Assembly (NCBI GenBank): GCA_946699065.1
Contig: CAMPDV010001734.1
Span: forward strand, 1-64,000
Source of the DNA: Loxodes magnus
Lineage: Eukaryota; Ciliophora; Karyorelictea; Loxodida; Loxodidae
Direction of reading: 5' to 3'
DNA length: 64,000 nucleotides
Under the pieces are notes generated by a model. That model saw only the letters and a list, made by a program, of their open reading frames with translations. It was not told the DNA's origin and did not search any database. Shown here piece after piece: positions 1-12,529 of this stretch (positions are counted from its first letter, which is position 1; each line of letters opens with the position of its first letter). The position numbers and the translations under genes were made by a program.

Positions 1-48
1 AGCCATAAATTTAGTTTCTTTTAATTTTTAGTTTATTCAAAAAATAAA

Positions 49-1840
49 ATGCAAGCATCTTAATGTAAAGCTTGCGAAAAAGGCTTCAACTAAGAGCTTA
101 AAAAGCCTAGAAGATGTGATTGTGGATGTATCATCTGTGAGAGATGTTTGAAAGGTATCTACAAAGTTTAAAAGAAGTTCATATGCAACAATCACAACAT
201 CATCACTGATAGACCAATTGAAGAATTGGAAATACTAGATTTACATCTTTAAGAGGAGTCCAAATAAAGCTAATTGAGTATATGTTAGTAGCATAATGAG
301 ATTCTATCATTGTATTGTCTGAGTGACAGTGCATTAATATGTGAAAAAATGTCAATAGGATTCTCATAAGAATCATCAATGTGTTAGACAAGAGGAGATC
401 GTTTCCTATTATGTAAGTTCGTATGGAAATGACTTTGAGTGTTATAAAGGAGAGGTTGAAGCAATATTCTTCTGTTTTAGTTCAATGATAAAAGTAGTTG
501 TCTGAGGATTACAAGTTAAATAGAAAAATATATAATGTAGATCTATTAAAAAATCAAGAGAAGTTTAGAGTAAGCATGTGAGGAGGTGGTGATAAGGAGT
601 ATAGGACTAAGGTGAATAGTGTAGGTAGGAAATGGGTTAAAATAATCTTTTTGAAAGACTAGAGAGTATCGGGTCAATGTAATAGGTTACTATATAGTAA
701 TGTGAGAAAAAGAAGGTGGAGATAGAGAGATTGGAGGTATAGTTGTAAGAGAAGTGAATAAAGGATGAGTAAGAATATTCTAAGTATAAGGGTATTCTTA
801 GTTTAAAGAATATGGAAGTTTAGGTCTTTGAGAAAATGATAAAGGAGATTCAGCCGCTATAGGAGTTGCGAGTTAGAGAATAGAAATAATCTTTTTAGAG
901 AACTATATAGCATTTATGAAAGGAGTTATAGTTGTAGGCTAAATCATAGGAGAATGTCAATTAGAAAAGTGAAGAATAAATCTAAAAGTTGCTTTAGGTA
1001 ATAAAGAGATAAGGATATGTTGTTGACTGACTAGAGGGAATAAATATCTCGTAACAAGAAAGTAATAGAGGATCAATAATTATAAATAAAGAGTTTGGTC
1101 TAGTAGTAGAATGCTATCTTGCAGTAAAAAAGTTTCGAGTTATAAGGTTATAAAGATAAGTTAGAGGAATATTCTAAGAGTTTGAGTGAGTAAATAAAAA
1201 AGTTTATCGAGTGAGGGTGTTTAATATCAATTGCGAATAAGTGAGTTGTTGTAGGATGTTCAAGAGAAGGATTAGAGGAATATATTTTTAATAGTAGTAG
1301 TATGAAAAGCAAGATTTATAGAAAGAGTAAAGGATAAGAGAGTTGTAGAATGAGTTTGATCTTTAGAGAGAGGACAATGATCATTTAAGGGTTTAAATCA
1401 ATAGATTGAGTGAGTAAAATAGTTAGAGAGAGAATGATTTGAATGTGGTTACTAAGGTTAATAATAATAATATTTCATTAAATCGTGAGTAGGGTTAGTA
1501 GATAGAGAGTTTGAAATAGGAGAGATCTAATTTGGAGAACTAGATATAAATTTTTATTGGAGGAAAGGAAATAGTTAACGAGTTAGATTGAATGAGTTAC
1601 GAGCAAGAATAATGAAATATGCAATCGAAATATCGATAGTATCTCCGAATAATAAATATGTGAAGCTTGCGGTTAAGCAAGACACTACTATCTGATAGCT
1701 ATATGAAATGATAGAATAATAAACTAAGTTATACGAATGGTCATTGGACATCTATAAGAATGGCAATAAGTTAGAGAAAAGATAGACAATGCAATCTTAT
1801 AATATAATGGATGGGGAATAGTTATAAATGGAATGGAGTT
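49..1840 (+). pseudogene. RING / B-box / coiled-coil / ubiquitin-like protein, decayed copy A
   Basis: From ATG 49 with TAA/TAG as Gln, the frame opens with a zinc-binding RING: CKAC (codon for the first Cys at 64), then CDCGCIICERC, where Cys pairs are spaced as in RING fingers. A B-box-like stretch follows near 283 (CQQHNEILSLYC). This resembles TRIM-type E3 ubiquitin ligases. The frame then breaks, and long heptad-like Gln/Glu/Lys-rich coiled coil can be followed in shifting frames between about 560 and 1590. At 1630-1825 comes a ubiquitin-like fold: the IYKNGNKLEKRQTM and MDGEQLQMEW segments match the ubiquitin beta-strand/turn pattern. In-frame TGA codons (for example where copy B has TAA) and frameshifts mark it as a pseudogene. 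E3 function is inferred from the family only. Confidence 0.65.
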
Positions 1841-1926
1841 AATTTTTTTATAATATATGTAGATGGTAAATAATCTAATTAAAGGAAGTACGTTACATTT
1901 TCTAAACTTTTATTTTTTTAAAATAG

Positions 1927-2382
1927 GTAAGTCATTTTAATATTCTTAACTTATAGTTGGTAAGTATTTTAATATTCTTAACTTATAGAAGGTAAGTATT
2001 TTAATATTCTTAACTTATAGATTGTAAGCATTTTAATATTCTTAATTTAGGTAAGCATTTTAATATTCTTAACTTAGGTAAGTTATTTTGATATTCTTAA
2101 CTTATAGCATGTAAGTATTTTAATATTCTAAACTTAGGTAAGCATTTTAATATTCTTAACTTAGGTAAGTTATTTTAATATTCTTAACTTAGGTAAGTCA
2201 TTTTAATATTCTTAACTTATAGAGAGTAAACATTTTAACATTCTTAACTTAGGTAAGTTATTTTAATATTATTAACTTAGGTAAGTTATTTTAATATTCT
2301 TAACTTAGGTAAGTTATTTTAATATTCTTAACTTAGGTAAGGCATTTTAATATTCTTAACTGTATAGAATGTAAGTATTTAC
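1927..2382 (+). repeat. Tandem array of intron-like units, copy A
   Basis: About 16 units of 27-32 bp. Each begins GTAAG, carries TTCTTAAC (branch-point-like) and ends TTAG or TTATAG. Units are either directly abutted (TAG|GTAAG) or separated by exactly three bases (TTG, AAG, ATT, CAT, AGA, AAT). No unit contains TGA. The array lies just after the ubiquitin-like segment and ends at a TGA at 2383. It could be a plain minisatellite or a string of micro-introns. Confidence 0.8.
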
Positions 2383-2389
2383 TGATTAG

Positions 2390-5300
2390 ATGGTAATATA
2401 CAATTTGACACATATGTTTTATAAGTTCGCAATAGTAATATATATTTTAATCAATATTAGAAAAAGGTATTTTAGGTTTAGATATTTTAATTAGGGTGTA
2501 ATAATTGGAGTAAATATTAGTATGTAAGGTTGTTTTTTTTACGTTTTAATTAAATAGATGGTAAGTTTTAATTAATATAAGTTGGTACAAATGGTTTAAA
2601 GATAATGTAATAGAGTGTATGTTTTGTGAAATAAGGGGGTGAGTTTGTTAATGTGAATTCAGGTTGTATGAATTTTATGGTTGTAGTGATGGATGAGTCT
2701 GGTCACAAAGTATGAGAGTGAACAACTGATATACTTAATAATAACTCTTATTAATTAAAAAAAATTAAATTAATAACTATATGTTTATATGTTTTATATG
2801 TTTATGAGTTTATATATTTATATGTTTATGAGTTAATATATTTATATATGAAAGATTGTTTATAAGTTTAAATAAAGTTGGTTATAAATACTATTTTAGT
2901 GTGTGTATGGTTAGTAAATAAAAGTTGGTTATAAAATATTATTTAGAGTATTTAGAGTATAAATACTATTTAGGGAATATAAATATTATAAAGAGTGAAA
3001 AGAGTATAAAGAGTGTTAAGGTATTTTTTTTTAATGAGTAAATTGTTTTTTAGATAAAGTTAAATTTTTGTGGATAAAGAATAGGAAGGTAATTATTTAT
3101 TAATTTAAATTTTATTATTTATAGTTTAATTATAATATTATTTATAATTTTATAATTTTATTATTTTAATTTTATTACATATTATTTATTTTAAAGATTT
3201 TACGTTTAATAATTTAAGGATGTGTAATAGTTTAATATTTAAATTAATGTTTTTTAAATGTTTAAAAATAATGAAAAATAATGAAAAAAATGAAAATAAT
3301 GAAAAAAATGAAAATAGAATATTTGATTGCTCATTGTTTTTGTACTAAAAAAAAAATTTTTTCTGTGGGAACAAAAGTGATTTTTTTTTGACATAAAATA
3401 ATTTGAAGCATAACTAATAAAGAGTAAAAAAGGGATGGTAATGTTTAATGAATATATTAAAGAGTGAGGTTTTATAAGTTTAAGTTTTAATAAGATTAAG
3501 AATGGATTAGTTAAAAGGGAGAAATGGAATTAGTTGAGAGTTTATACTTTTGTTTAATTTAAGAGAGGAGAGTGCAAAATTTTCTATTTGAAAAAAATAG
3601 TTTGAGTTGCAAATAAAAAAAAATTAGTTTTAGAATTTTTAATTTCAGAGAGTGGAAAATAATTTTTTTGTTAATTAAGTAGTGTATTTTTTTTTAATGT
3701 AAAGTATTATTTTAATTAAAGAATATTAAAATTTTTAAGACAATTCTTAAAATAAGAATTGAAAAAGTTAAAAAGTTTTTTATATAGTATAAAAATTAAT
3801 GAAAATAAAATATTTGTTTTTTTTGCTCAGCGTTTTGCACTATAGGGAAAAAGTTGTGTCGGAACAAAAAGTGTGAAAGTTAGGACAAAAAAATTTGAAA
3901 TGGAACAAAAAAGTGTAAAAAGGGATAAGGGATGGGAGTGTTGATAGAATTATTAAAGAGTGAGGTTTTTTTAAGTAAAGGATATGAAGGAGAATGGATA
4001 AATTTTAAAAGGAGAAACGGAATTAGTGAAAAGTTTATATTAATATTGGGAATAAAAAGTTGGATTAAAAAAAATTTTTTAAATTAAAATTTTTTTTAGA
4101 ACTGCAATAAGACAAAAAAAATTTAAGATTTTTTAATTTCAAAAAAAATGCAAAATTTGTTTTCGTTTTAGTTTGGAGTTAATTTTTTTTTTAAGAACAA
4201 AGTATATTTTTGGTTTCAAGAATTTAAAAATTTTTTAAGATTAATTTTGAAAATAAATATTTAAAAAGTAAAGAATGTTTTTTACAGTCAAAAAGCGTGA
4301 AAATTTATTTTTGTTTTTTTGCTCAGCGTTTTATACTACAAGAGTTTTTTCGGACGGAATAAGAAAAAATTTTTTGATTTAAAGAGATCGGATAATTTTT
4401 TAATTTAAATAATCGAATATTTATAAAATGAATATTTTTTTAAGGTTATGGATTAAAAAATTTGGGGAGCCATAATGTAATTAAGCATTGAAAAGCATTT
4501 TTTTTTAATTTTGACAATTTGAATATAAAATGTCTAATAAAGTTATTTAATAATCTCTATCAGTTATTTTTTAACTATAACATCGAAATAAAATGGAAAA
4601 ATTTTTATTTTGTTTTTTTTGCTCAGCGTTTTTACACTACAAGAGATTTTTCGGACGGGATAAAAATTTTTAAAATTTTAATGCTAAGGCTTTAAATATT
4701 CTTATAAAGATAAAATCATTAGAAGTATAAATTTTTTAGATAAAAAGTATTAGAGAAGTTAGTAATATAAAAAAAAATATTTTTTAAAATTTCTTTTTTT
4801 TTATTTCAGGAAATTTTAAAGATGGACAAAATTTTTTAAGGAGATTATATATTAAAAAGAGTAAATATTTTTAGATATATTTTAATAATGTAAATAATTT
4901 TTATCTACATAAATTGTTAATTACATCTCTCTAAATTTAAAATAAAAATATTTATAATATATATTTATTTTATACAATTTTTACTTTTTATAATATAAGA
5001 ATTTATTTATTTTGTTATTTTTGATATTTATTATAGGTAAGGATTATAAATTTAATAAAAAGGACAGTTAGAAAATATTTAATTTTTTTTCATATATATT
5101 TATGAATTCAGAATTGCTAAATAGCAAATTATGATTAAAAATTTGTTTTTCATCATAAAATAAATTAATTATAAATTATTAAAAAAGAGATGAGAGAAAA
5201 ATAATATATTAAATAGTAAAAAAATTTAAATCTTTCAAGCTAGATCTTTTGAATGTTTGTTGATCTACTAATAAAGCTTAAAAGGTTTAATTTTTTTAAT

Positions 5301-7065
5301 TTGAGAAAACAATTTAATTTTTTATTGAAGATATGAAAATTATTTATTTTGATATTCATTAATTCAAATCCTAATATAATAATTTAATATGTACTTATTA
5401 AAAAATTTAAATCGTTAATTTTAAATAATTTTAAATTTATACTTAGTGCGCGATAATACTAACTCTAAAATTTATAATTAAGACAAAGATAATCTGAATA
5501 ATTTTTAAAGTAATACAATTTTAAATGTTTAATATTAAAATAATTATTCTATAATTTTACTAAAAAAGGTTATTTTTTTAATCTATAAGACAAAATTTTA
5601 AATAGCGTTGATTTTTTAAGTTTGAATTAATTCAGTGTAGATTTAATCTCATAGCATATAAAAGTTACTTAGCTTTAAATTTAAATTTTGAACAAAAGAG
5701 TTTTTGAAAATTTTTAATTATTATAAATGCTTTATTTACCAAAAGATGCTTGTGAATTTTTTTTAGTCAATGAAGTATTAAACTTTTAATATTTGTGAAA
5801 AAGTAATTCTCATCATGTTTCTTTTTCTTAATGAAATTTTAAATAGTTATAAACAGATATACTTCCAATCAGTTTTTGCAAACAGATAATATATTGAGTA
5901 ATGAATATAAATTCGAAAAATTATAAACTTCTAACCATTATAAAGTCAGATAATTTTCAAACAAACTTTCTTCAAAATCTTGGAAAATACAGCGGGGAAA
6001 CTCTCTAAGATTAAATAATGTCATTATTAAAACGATCTTTAAAAAAACAATAATATATGTTAATTTTACATTAAAAACAAGTCACTTTACAGCATAATAA
6101 TGCAAGTTAAGAACAAAAAAAAGGAAATCTGAGGAAAAAACTACATAATGAAGTAGCTGTAAATATAGCAAAATAAAAGAAAAAATAAAAAGACTAAATT
6201 GTATTGTTTAAACTGATTAAAAGACATACTAAATAATAATTGGAGGCTTAATTATTAAAGAATTAATTTTCATACTTAGAGTAAAAACAAAAGCATTAAA
6301 AGATTATAATAAAAAGAGAAATTAAAAAAATGTATAAATAAAAAATATCTTTATAAATGCTTTAATTATATATAATAAAAAAATAATGATAAGAAAACAA
6401 ATATAAAAAAAGCTATTTTTAATAAATTAATAAAAATTAAATATAAAAAATAGTTTAAACTTTATTATAATAGCATAAATTATAAAAAACTCAGAAATTA
6501 ATAAAAGTTATAAATCTTAATCTAACATCTTATGTCTATTTTTTTTTAATTTTGTTGATTCTTTATTCTTAGAAATTTAATTTTTGTCGTATTATAAAAA
6601 ATAAATCTTTATTTTAAGATATTAATTAAGTAATTTTAGAAGTTATAAAATTAAAAAATTGAAATAATTAGTTTAACTTAACGAATAGTTAAAGAGGTTA
6701 ATAATAAAATTAGTTAAAAAATAAAATAAAAGATCTTAAATTAGTATTCTATATAAAGAAGAATAAATGTTTTATATTTATTTAAAATAAGTACAAGATA
6801 TTTAATTAAATCATAACAAATAATAAAATAACCTTATATTTCATACCAAATCTAGTTTTAAAGCAGATTGGTTAAGAGATAAATCTTTAATAATCATTTA
6901 ATAAACCTAAAACTATCAAATTTATCATTAATTCACTTTAATCAAATTCCTATTAAATGAAGCTTCTGATTTAATTCAGAAGTATCACTTTATTTAAGTT
7001 TATGTTTAAAAATGTCAAACTTCTATTTCTCATGTTGTTTCTTAAGTCTTTTTGTTTTTTACCAT
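2390..7065. other. AT-rich right part of element A, no gene recognised
   Basis: Very AT-rich DNA with homopolymer runs. It holds three copies of a TTTTGCTCAGCGTTTT-like motif followed by TTCGGACGG or TGTCGGAAC (3828, 4321, 4620), which recur in element B (34127) and more weakly in C (44440). At 2935-3010 a few imperfect AGAGTATAAAGAGTG units occupy the place where copy B has its long 9-bp array. I found no coherent protein frame. Confidence 0.6.
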
Positions 7066-7209
7066 GCGTAAATATCTTAATTTTTAATTGGTTTAATATA
7101 ATCTAAAGCTTTTATACGTAATTAAATACATAGTATGCTTTACCTAATAGTAATAATAAAACTTCTTAAATTGTAAAATTAAAAGTCTTAATAGTTATTA
7201 CTTTCTCTC

Positions 7210-7925
7210 AACTTATTATTTTCCACTTTCTCACAGTATTATCATATCCTCCTGATACTATTTATTTCTTGTCCTTACCCAATGCTATAGAATTTAGATC
7301 ATTTTTTAGCCTTAAAGAGTTTATATACATTCACCTATATAAAAGTTCCATATCTACATGATCCAGAAATTGAAACACTTGAAGCATTACTAAATTGAAT
7401 ACTTGATACATTATTTGAATGACCTTGAAGAGTTCGAAGTAGCTGACTAATTGTGGACCCCCATATATTGATTATCTTAATCAATACTTCCTGATATGAT
7501 CAGTTCTGCTCACTTGAAATCGCTACAGAAAACGCAGAATCTGTATCTCCCCACAAAGAACCCTTTACATTAGCTAGTCCCATTTATTGATCGATTTATC
7601 ATAACTTACCAATAAAATTCAATTCCAATCACTTGATATCGCTAAAGAATTTACACCATTCGTGTGTTCTTACAAAGAACTTTTTAACTAACCAGTTGCT
7701 AAGTTCCATATCATTATCGTACCTTCAGAACTTCCCACTACGATTCCTTTTTGGTCTCTTGAAATCGCTACAGATAATAAAGGATTCGTATGTCCCTATA
7801 AAGTACTCTTATACTAGCCAGTTGTTAAGTCCCATATCTTTGTCGTACTATCTCTACTTCCTGATACGATTCAATTATAGTTACTAGATATCGATACAGA
7901 TAATGCAGGACCGTATGTTCTTGGA
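7210..7925 (-). pseudogene. WD40-repeat protein pseudogene
   Basis: Read on the minus strand from about 7925 to 7210 with TAA/TAG as Gln, this gives at least four WD repeats, for example SGSRDSTTKIWDLTTGQ, then QGHTNPLLSVAIS and GTIMIWNLATGQLKSS, with the usual GH...WD spacing. Such beta-propellers are protein-interaction scaffolds. Frameshifts occur in the fourth and fifth repeats, so the copy is broken and neither terminus is recognisable. In three repeats a TGA follows Asn at the same site before the IVSGS strand (near 7872, 7617 and 7500). This is either a Trp read from UGA or a nonsense change spread by repeat copying. Partner or pathway cannot be told. Confidence 0.75.
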
Positions 7926-8589
7926 ATATTTTATCTAAATATTAAAGACCTACCTTTAGTTTTATCGTGGTTGACTATATTTTCCATTTTTAAAAAACAA
8001 TATAGGTAGAATTTCATATTTAAGAAAAAAAGTAATTTTACCTAGAGAATAATTAGGTAATTTAAAATATTAGTTAAACAGATACTCTAAATAAATTATA
8101 TATTTTTATTTTGATTTATAATTTTATAACTTACTTTATAATAGTTTAATTATATTATCTGATATAAGGAAAATAATATCCTGACTTAGTTTAAATAGAA
8201 TTAAGTATAAAAGTATTAATTAATTAATTATACTTATAAGTATATTATTATTAAAACATATTTACATCCTTTTAAATCATTTAAATATAAGAAAAATATT
8301 TTATTTTCTTATATTTTTGCTATTATTTTCTATATAACTTAAATTAAATATAATGCTTATTCCTTTAGATTTTTATGCTATAAGCAAAACTGTTTTACCA
8401 TTTATTTAAAGAGATCAACGAACTATCCATTAGAAAAATATATTTAAGTTAAAATTAAATTAAAATAATTAAATATTATATACAATAATCAATTAAAATT
8501 TACTATTTACCTTATAAACTAAATTTATCATTCACTTTATTTTTATCCTTTCATTACCTACTATATAAAAAAACTAACATTTTACGCTA

Positions 8590-9020
8590 AAATCTCTTCT
8601 GAATAGGATCTATCCCAATCAAATACGAATAGCAAAATTTAATTTAAGAACTCAAATTATGTAATAGGAGAATTTTAAACCTTTAAGAAATGTATAAGAG
8701 CTTGAAGGGGAAAATCGCATATTAAAAAGACTTAAAATAAGTACTCAGCAAATATTAGAATCGAATGATTAGAAACAAAATTCAGCAACTTTGCAGTGCT
8801 AACCGAAAGCATATTCCTTTAAAATGAGTCAATGGATGTAGATCTAAAAGATCAACCAGAAAAAAATTTTAATTAAAGAAGTGAAAAAAGAAAACTGATC
8901 ATATTAAACATAAGCACTACGTTTCAAAGAATAGCTAAGAGGAGTGCAGTATACATTATATCCAAATAATCCTCTGTCAAAAACTTCTGAATCTGCTGTT
9001 TAAGTATTAAAGGTAAAAGA
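8590..9020 (+). pseudogene. Coiled-coil gene fragment (family with 37.6-38.2 kb)
   Basis: In the plus-strand frame, after IYPNQIRIAKF comes the heptad-like QELEGENRILKRLKIS. The nucleotide sequence is clearly related to the reverse complement of 37560-38170, including the AATAGGAGAATTTTAAAC block and a GAGTGCAGTATA block. The two copies have different frameshifts, and comparing them gives a coiled coil of the form QQENFKLQRNVQELEG. Function is not recognisable. It is preceded by about 600 bp of AT-rich DNA and followed by non-coding sequence. Confidence 0.5.
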
Positions 9021-12000
9021 AAAATAAATAATGAAAAGCTTAGGTAATTATAATATACCAAGAGCTATTAAGCTTTTTATAAAGTTTATACTTAGAAGAA
9101 TTTTGATTAAAAAAGCATTTCTTAATTGAGTAAGGAAGAGAGTTTTTGGTTATTATTGAGGTATTTGTCTTGATGCGAGTATATAATAACTAGAGCATAC
9201 AAAGAAGAATATAAGTTTAAGTTTTGGAAGTTTGAAAAATAAATCTATTGATTAATGAATTACTAAAGTAGTGATTTATTGTATCTGTGGTTATTAGTTT
9301 AGCAATGCACTCGCTTTTATATTTATTGAATAGATCTTACAGTTTTATAAAATGATTCTAGCTTTGATGTATTGTTTGTATTAATTTAGTGTATGATTTA
9401 GTTAATTAAAAATAAGAGGATGATAATTTGATAGGAGGGTTTATTAAAGATATACTAATTTGATGTTAAATCTGATATTGAAATTAAAGAGAAAATGTAT
9501 TAATATTGGGTCTATTAAGCTAAAATTGAATCTATAAACTTATATAGATCAAAATAAATAGCTAAAATAAACTGCAAATTGCTTATTTATCTTAATATTA
9601 TTTTGACAATGAAGTTCTATAAAATTACTTATAAATTAAATATTCTATTTAAAGCTATTCAGGAAGAATTTTCAATTATAAAATATGAAAATGTATTTAG
9701 TAGTAATTGAATACATTCAAATAACGATTTAAAGCTTATAATATAGAAATCAAATTTAATTAATTAATATTTTTAGTATCTGTCAGAAAACTCAAGCAAC
9801 TAATTAAAAAACTAAATCCTTATTTTATTTAAATAGCATAAGGACATAGATTTCTAGATGAGCTTCAAATATAGCTTAAATTTATTTATATAGACTTCTA
9901 TTTCACATAAATTGAAAAAAAGCTACATAAATCTTTATTATAACCATATAATGAAGTATTAAGCTTAAGAATAATAATGAAGGTTATTAATAATTTAGGA
10001 TTTATCTATATTAAATTTTTTCTTAAAAGATTGAAATATGAATAATGATTGCTCCTAGAAACAAAACTTTGAACAAAGAATATTAAAATACTTATAATTA
10101 TATATTAGTTGGAACCAAAAATATATGATTTTTAAATAAAAACTAATAAAAAATTATTAAGATTATATTTTATAAATATTAATCTCTAAAATAAATTTAG
10201 AGAAATGCTTTTTTTCTAAAGAAATGTTTATTCTTAACTATAAAGTTAAAGTCTAAATAATTTTAAGCTTAAATTAATTTGATAGAAAAATGTTAAATTT
10301 TTAGTTAAGTTTTATAATTTTTAAAACATTTTCTATTTAAAGGATTGTAAGTTTATTTAATTAATCTGATCTTCCTTTTTAATGAAAATAAATAGAAAAA
10401 ACCAGATAATTAAAGCTTTATTATATAATTCTTTAAGCTTATATTTATTTATTTAATTTTTTATATTAAAGGTTTGATTCATTTATCTTATTTATAAATT
10501 TAAACTTAAACAGTTCAACAAAAACTCAAAGTTTAATATATTCATTATAACTAATTAGCTTTCATGAACACTTCATAAAATCTTCTATTGCTTTTAAACA
10601 CTATTCTGTTCATCTGCTTTAGAACTGATTTATCAAAGCCAATTGAAAAGATTAAATTTTTAATTAATGGCATTTTATTACAATATTGGTTCTTATAAGT
10701 TCTAATCATTCCAAAAATTATTTTGTATGCACACTATTTTATATATTTCAACTTACTTTAATAATAATTTTTCAAATTAATTAACAGTTTTTAGTAGTTA
10801 TAAGTAAATACAGCTACTGTCATTTAACTAAATCAAAAAAAGCCTAAAAACTGAGAAATATTTGTCTCCTAATTTAATTAAATTAAATCTTTTAGTTGAC
10901 TGATAGAAATTTTAGGTTCATATATAACTAAGCCTTATACTGTGTAAAAAGGAATGGTCACATTTAATTAAGCAGTTAATTTTTTGGTTATAATTTTTAT
11001 AAATTTATTCTAAAATAATTTTTTTATAAATAAACTAGTAAAAATAAAATTTAAATTTTACATTTATTTTCTATTTTTTATCTTCATTAGTTTATCTACT
11101 TTTCTTTTTTTTCTCTTTTTTCTCAAATCAACTATTTTCCAGAATTAAAAAAAATTCCTTTTCAATTTCCTAAAAATGTATTTTTCTCATCTTAAGCGCG
11201 AACTTTAGTACAAAGATGTCTAAGTTAATTAATGATCCAAAATTTGATTTATTCACAGATGAGTAAAAACTTTTGAAAGCTTTAAAATGAATTCTAAAAT
11301 TAATCTTAATTTATTTCTTTAATTTATTTATTTCTATTTTATTTATAAAAAACTTTAGTTAAATCCACATTCTATTAGCATGCATTAAATAAACATTTTA
11401 GGTACAATAAAATAAACATTCAAGCACGTTAATTGTAGAGTTGCTAATAGATTGAAAATAAATGATTCGCTTAAGATATTATAATAGACTTTATGCTTAA
11501 TTTCCCTCTAATCCTCTAATAAATCAATATAATACTTAAATTATTTTAATTTATCAATCAACTTAAATACTTTATTCATATATACTCTGATCTGTTTAAA
11601 TTTATGAATCACTTCTTACTAAAATTAAATATTATAAATGATTTAAGTTTTATCAAATGATTAAGGCATTTATTGAAAAAAATAGATATAAGCACCTTAT
11701 GAAATATTTCTTAAATTAAAATTAATTTAACTTTTTAATTTAGTTTTTATCATTATTAATATCTTTTTTCGATTGCTAATAATTTAATCTTATCCATAAT
11801 TCTTCAATTTTATTTAACAACTAATAAAAGATCAAATATTATTATGTTTCCTTTTTTAAACCAAACTCATATACTTAATGTAAAGCAATAGTTCATTTAA
11901 TATATCAACTATTTATTCATTATAATCAAAATCTTTATTGCTATCTTTAGAGTCAACAACAACTTACTTAGATCACTATGTATCATATACAATAGATAAG

Positions 12001-12525
12001 TACAGTATAGTGCCTTTATCCTTATAACAAAACAAATCTAACACATACAAAATCAAATTCAAACTGTATACCATTCAAATTATTCTACACATCACCTTTA
12101 ATGTCTATTATACCTATAAACTAACCTAAATACAGTCACTACGCTATACAACAGACTAGTAATTCTATCAACAAAATCTATATTTAATTATGCCAACCTA
12201 TCAATAGGAACCACAACCGCTATAACTTTTATTAGACAAACTAAACTTTAAACAGCTTTCGTTAATATATCAATAAGAATAAACATTTTATAAACCTCTT
12301 GAGACTTTTGATACTAATCAAATAAACCTAACTACCACTGTTAATATTCCTCTACACTCTTATTATGGATTAAATTCAACTTAATGCTACAACTAATAAA
12401 TATAAAATACTACTCCATAATAAATCACTAAGATGCTAAGACTCTATGCTGCTCCTGTACTTTACTATAACCAGATATTTGTTGATAAGCTTTCGCTATG
12501 CTTTAAATTTACCTTTTATAAATTA
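9021..12525. other. AT-rich DNA without recognisable genes
   Basis: About 3.5 kb of AT-rich sequence with frequent homopolymers. No frame in either strand shows protein-like composition or motifs with TAA/TAG as Gln. No tRNA, tandem array or inverted repeat was seen. Confidence 0.6.
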
Positions 12526-12529
12526 CAGC

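Larger units (their letters stand above)
1..7065 (+). repeat. Dispersed repeat element, copy A (left end outside window)
   Basis: About 7 kb that recurs in copy B (about 29.53-36.80 kb) in the same orientation and order: RING-type gene, ubiquitin-like segment, intron-like tandem array, the AT-rich block with GCTCAGCGTTTT motifs (3828, 4321, 4620), and a long AT-rich tail ending near the TTTCTTAAGTCTT sequence at 7037. Similarity to B is high and gapped, and the 9-bp array present in B is missing here. No terminal inverted repeats or target-site duplications could be defined because the left end is outside the window. It could be a mobile element or a segmental duplication. Confidence 0.7.

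Noticed and set aside
1927-2382. CRISPR-like array
   Set aside because: Units are contiguous with 0-3 bp spacers, no unique spacers of 25-40 bp, and a eukaryotic setting.
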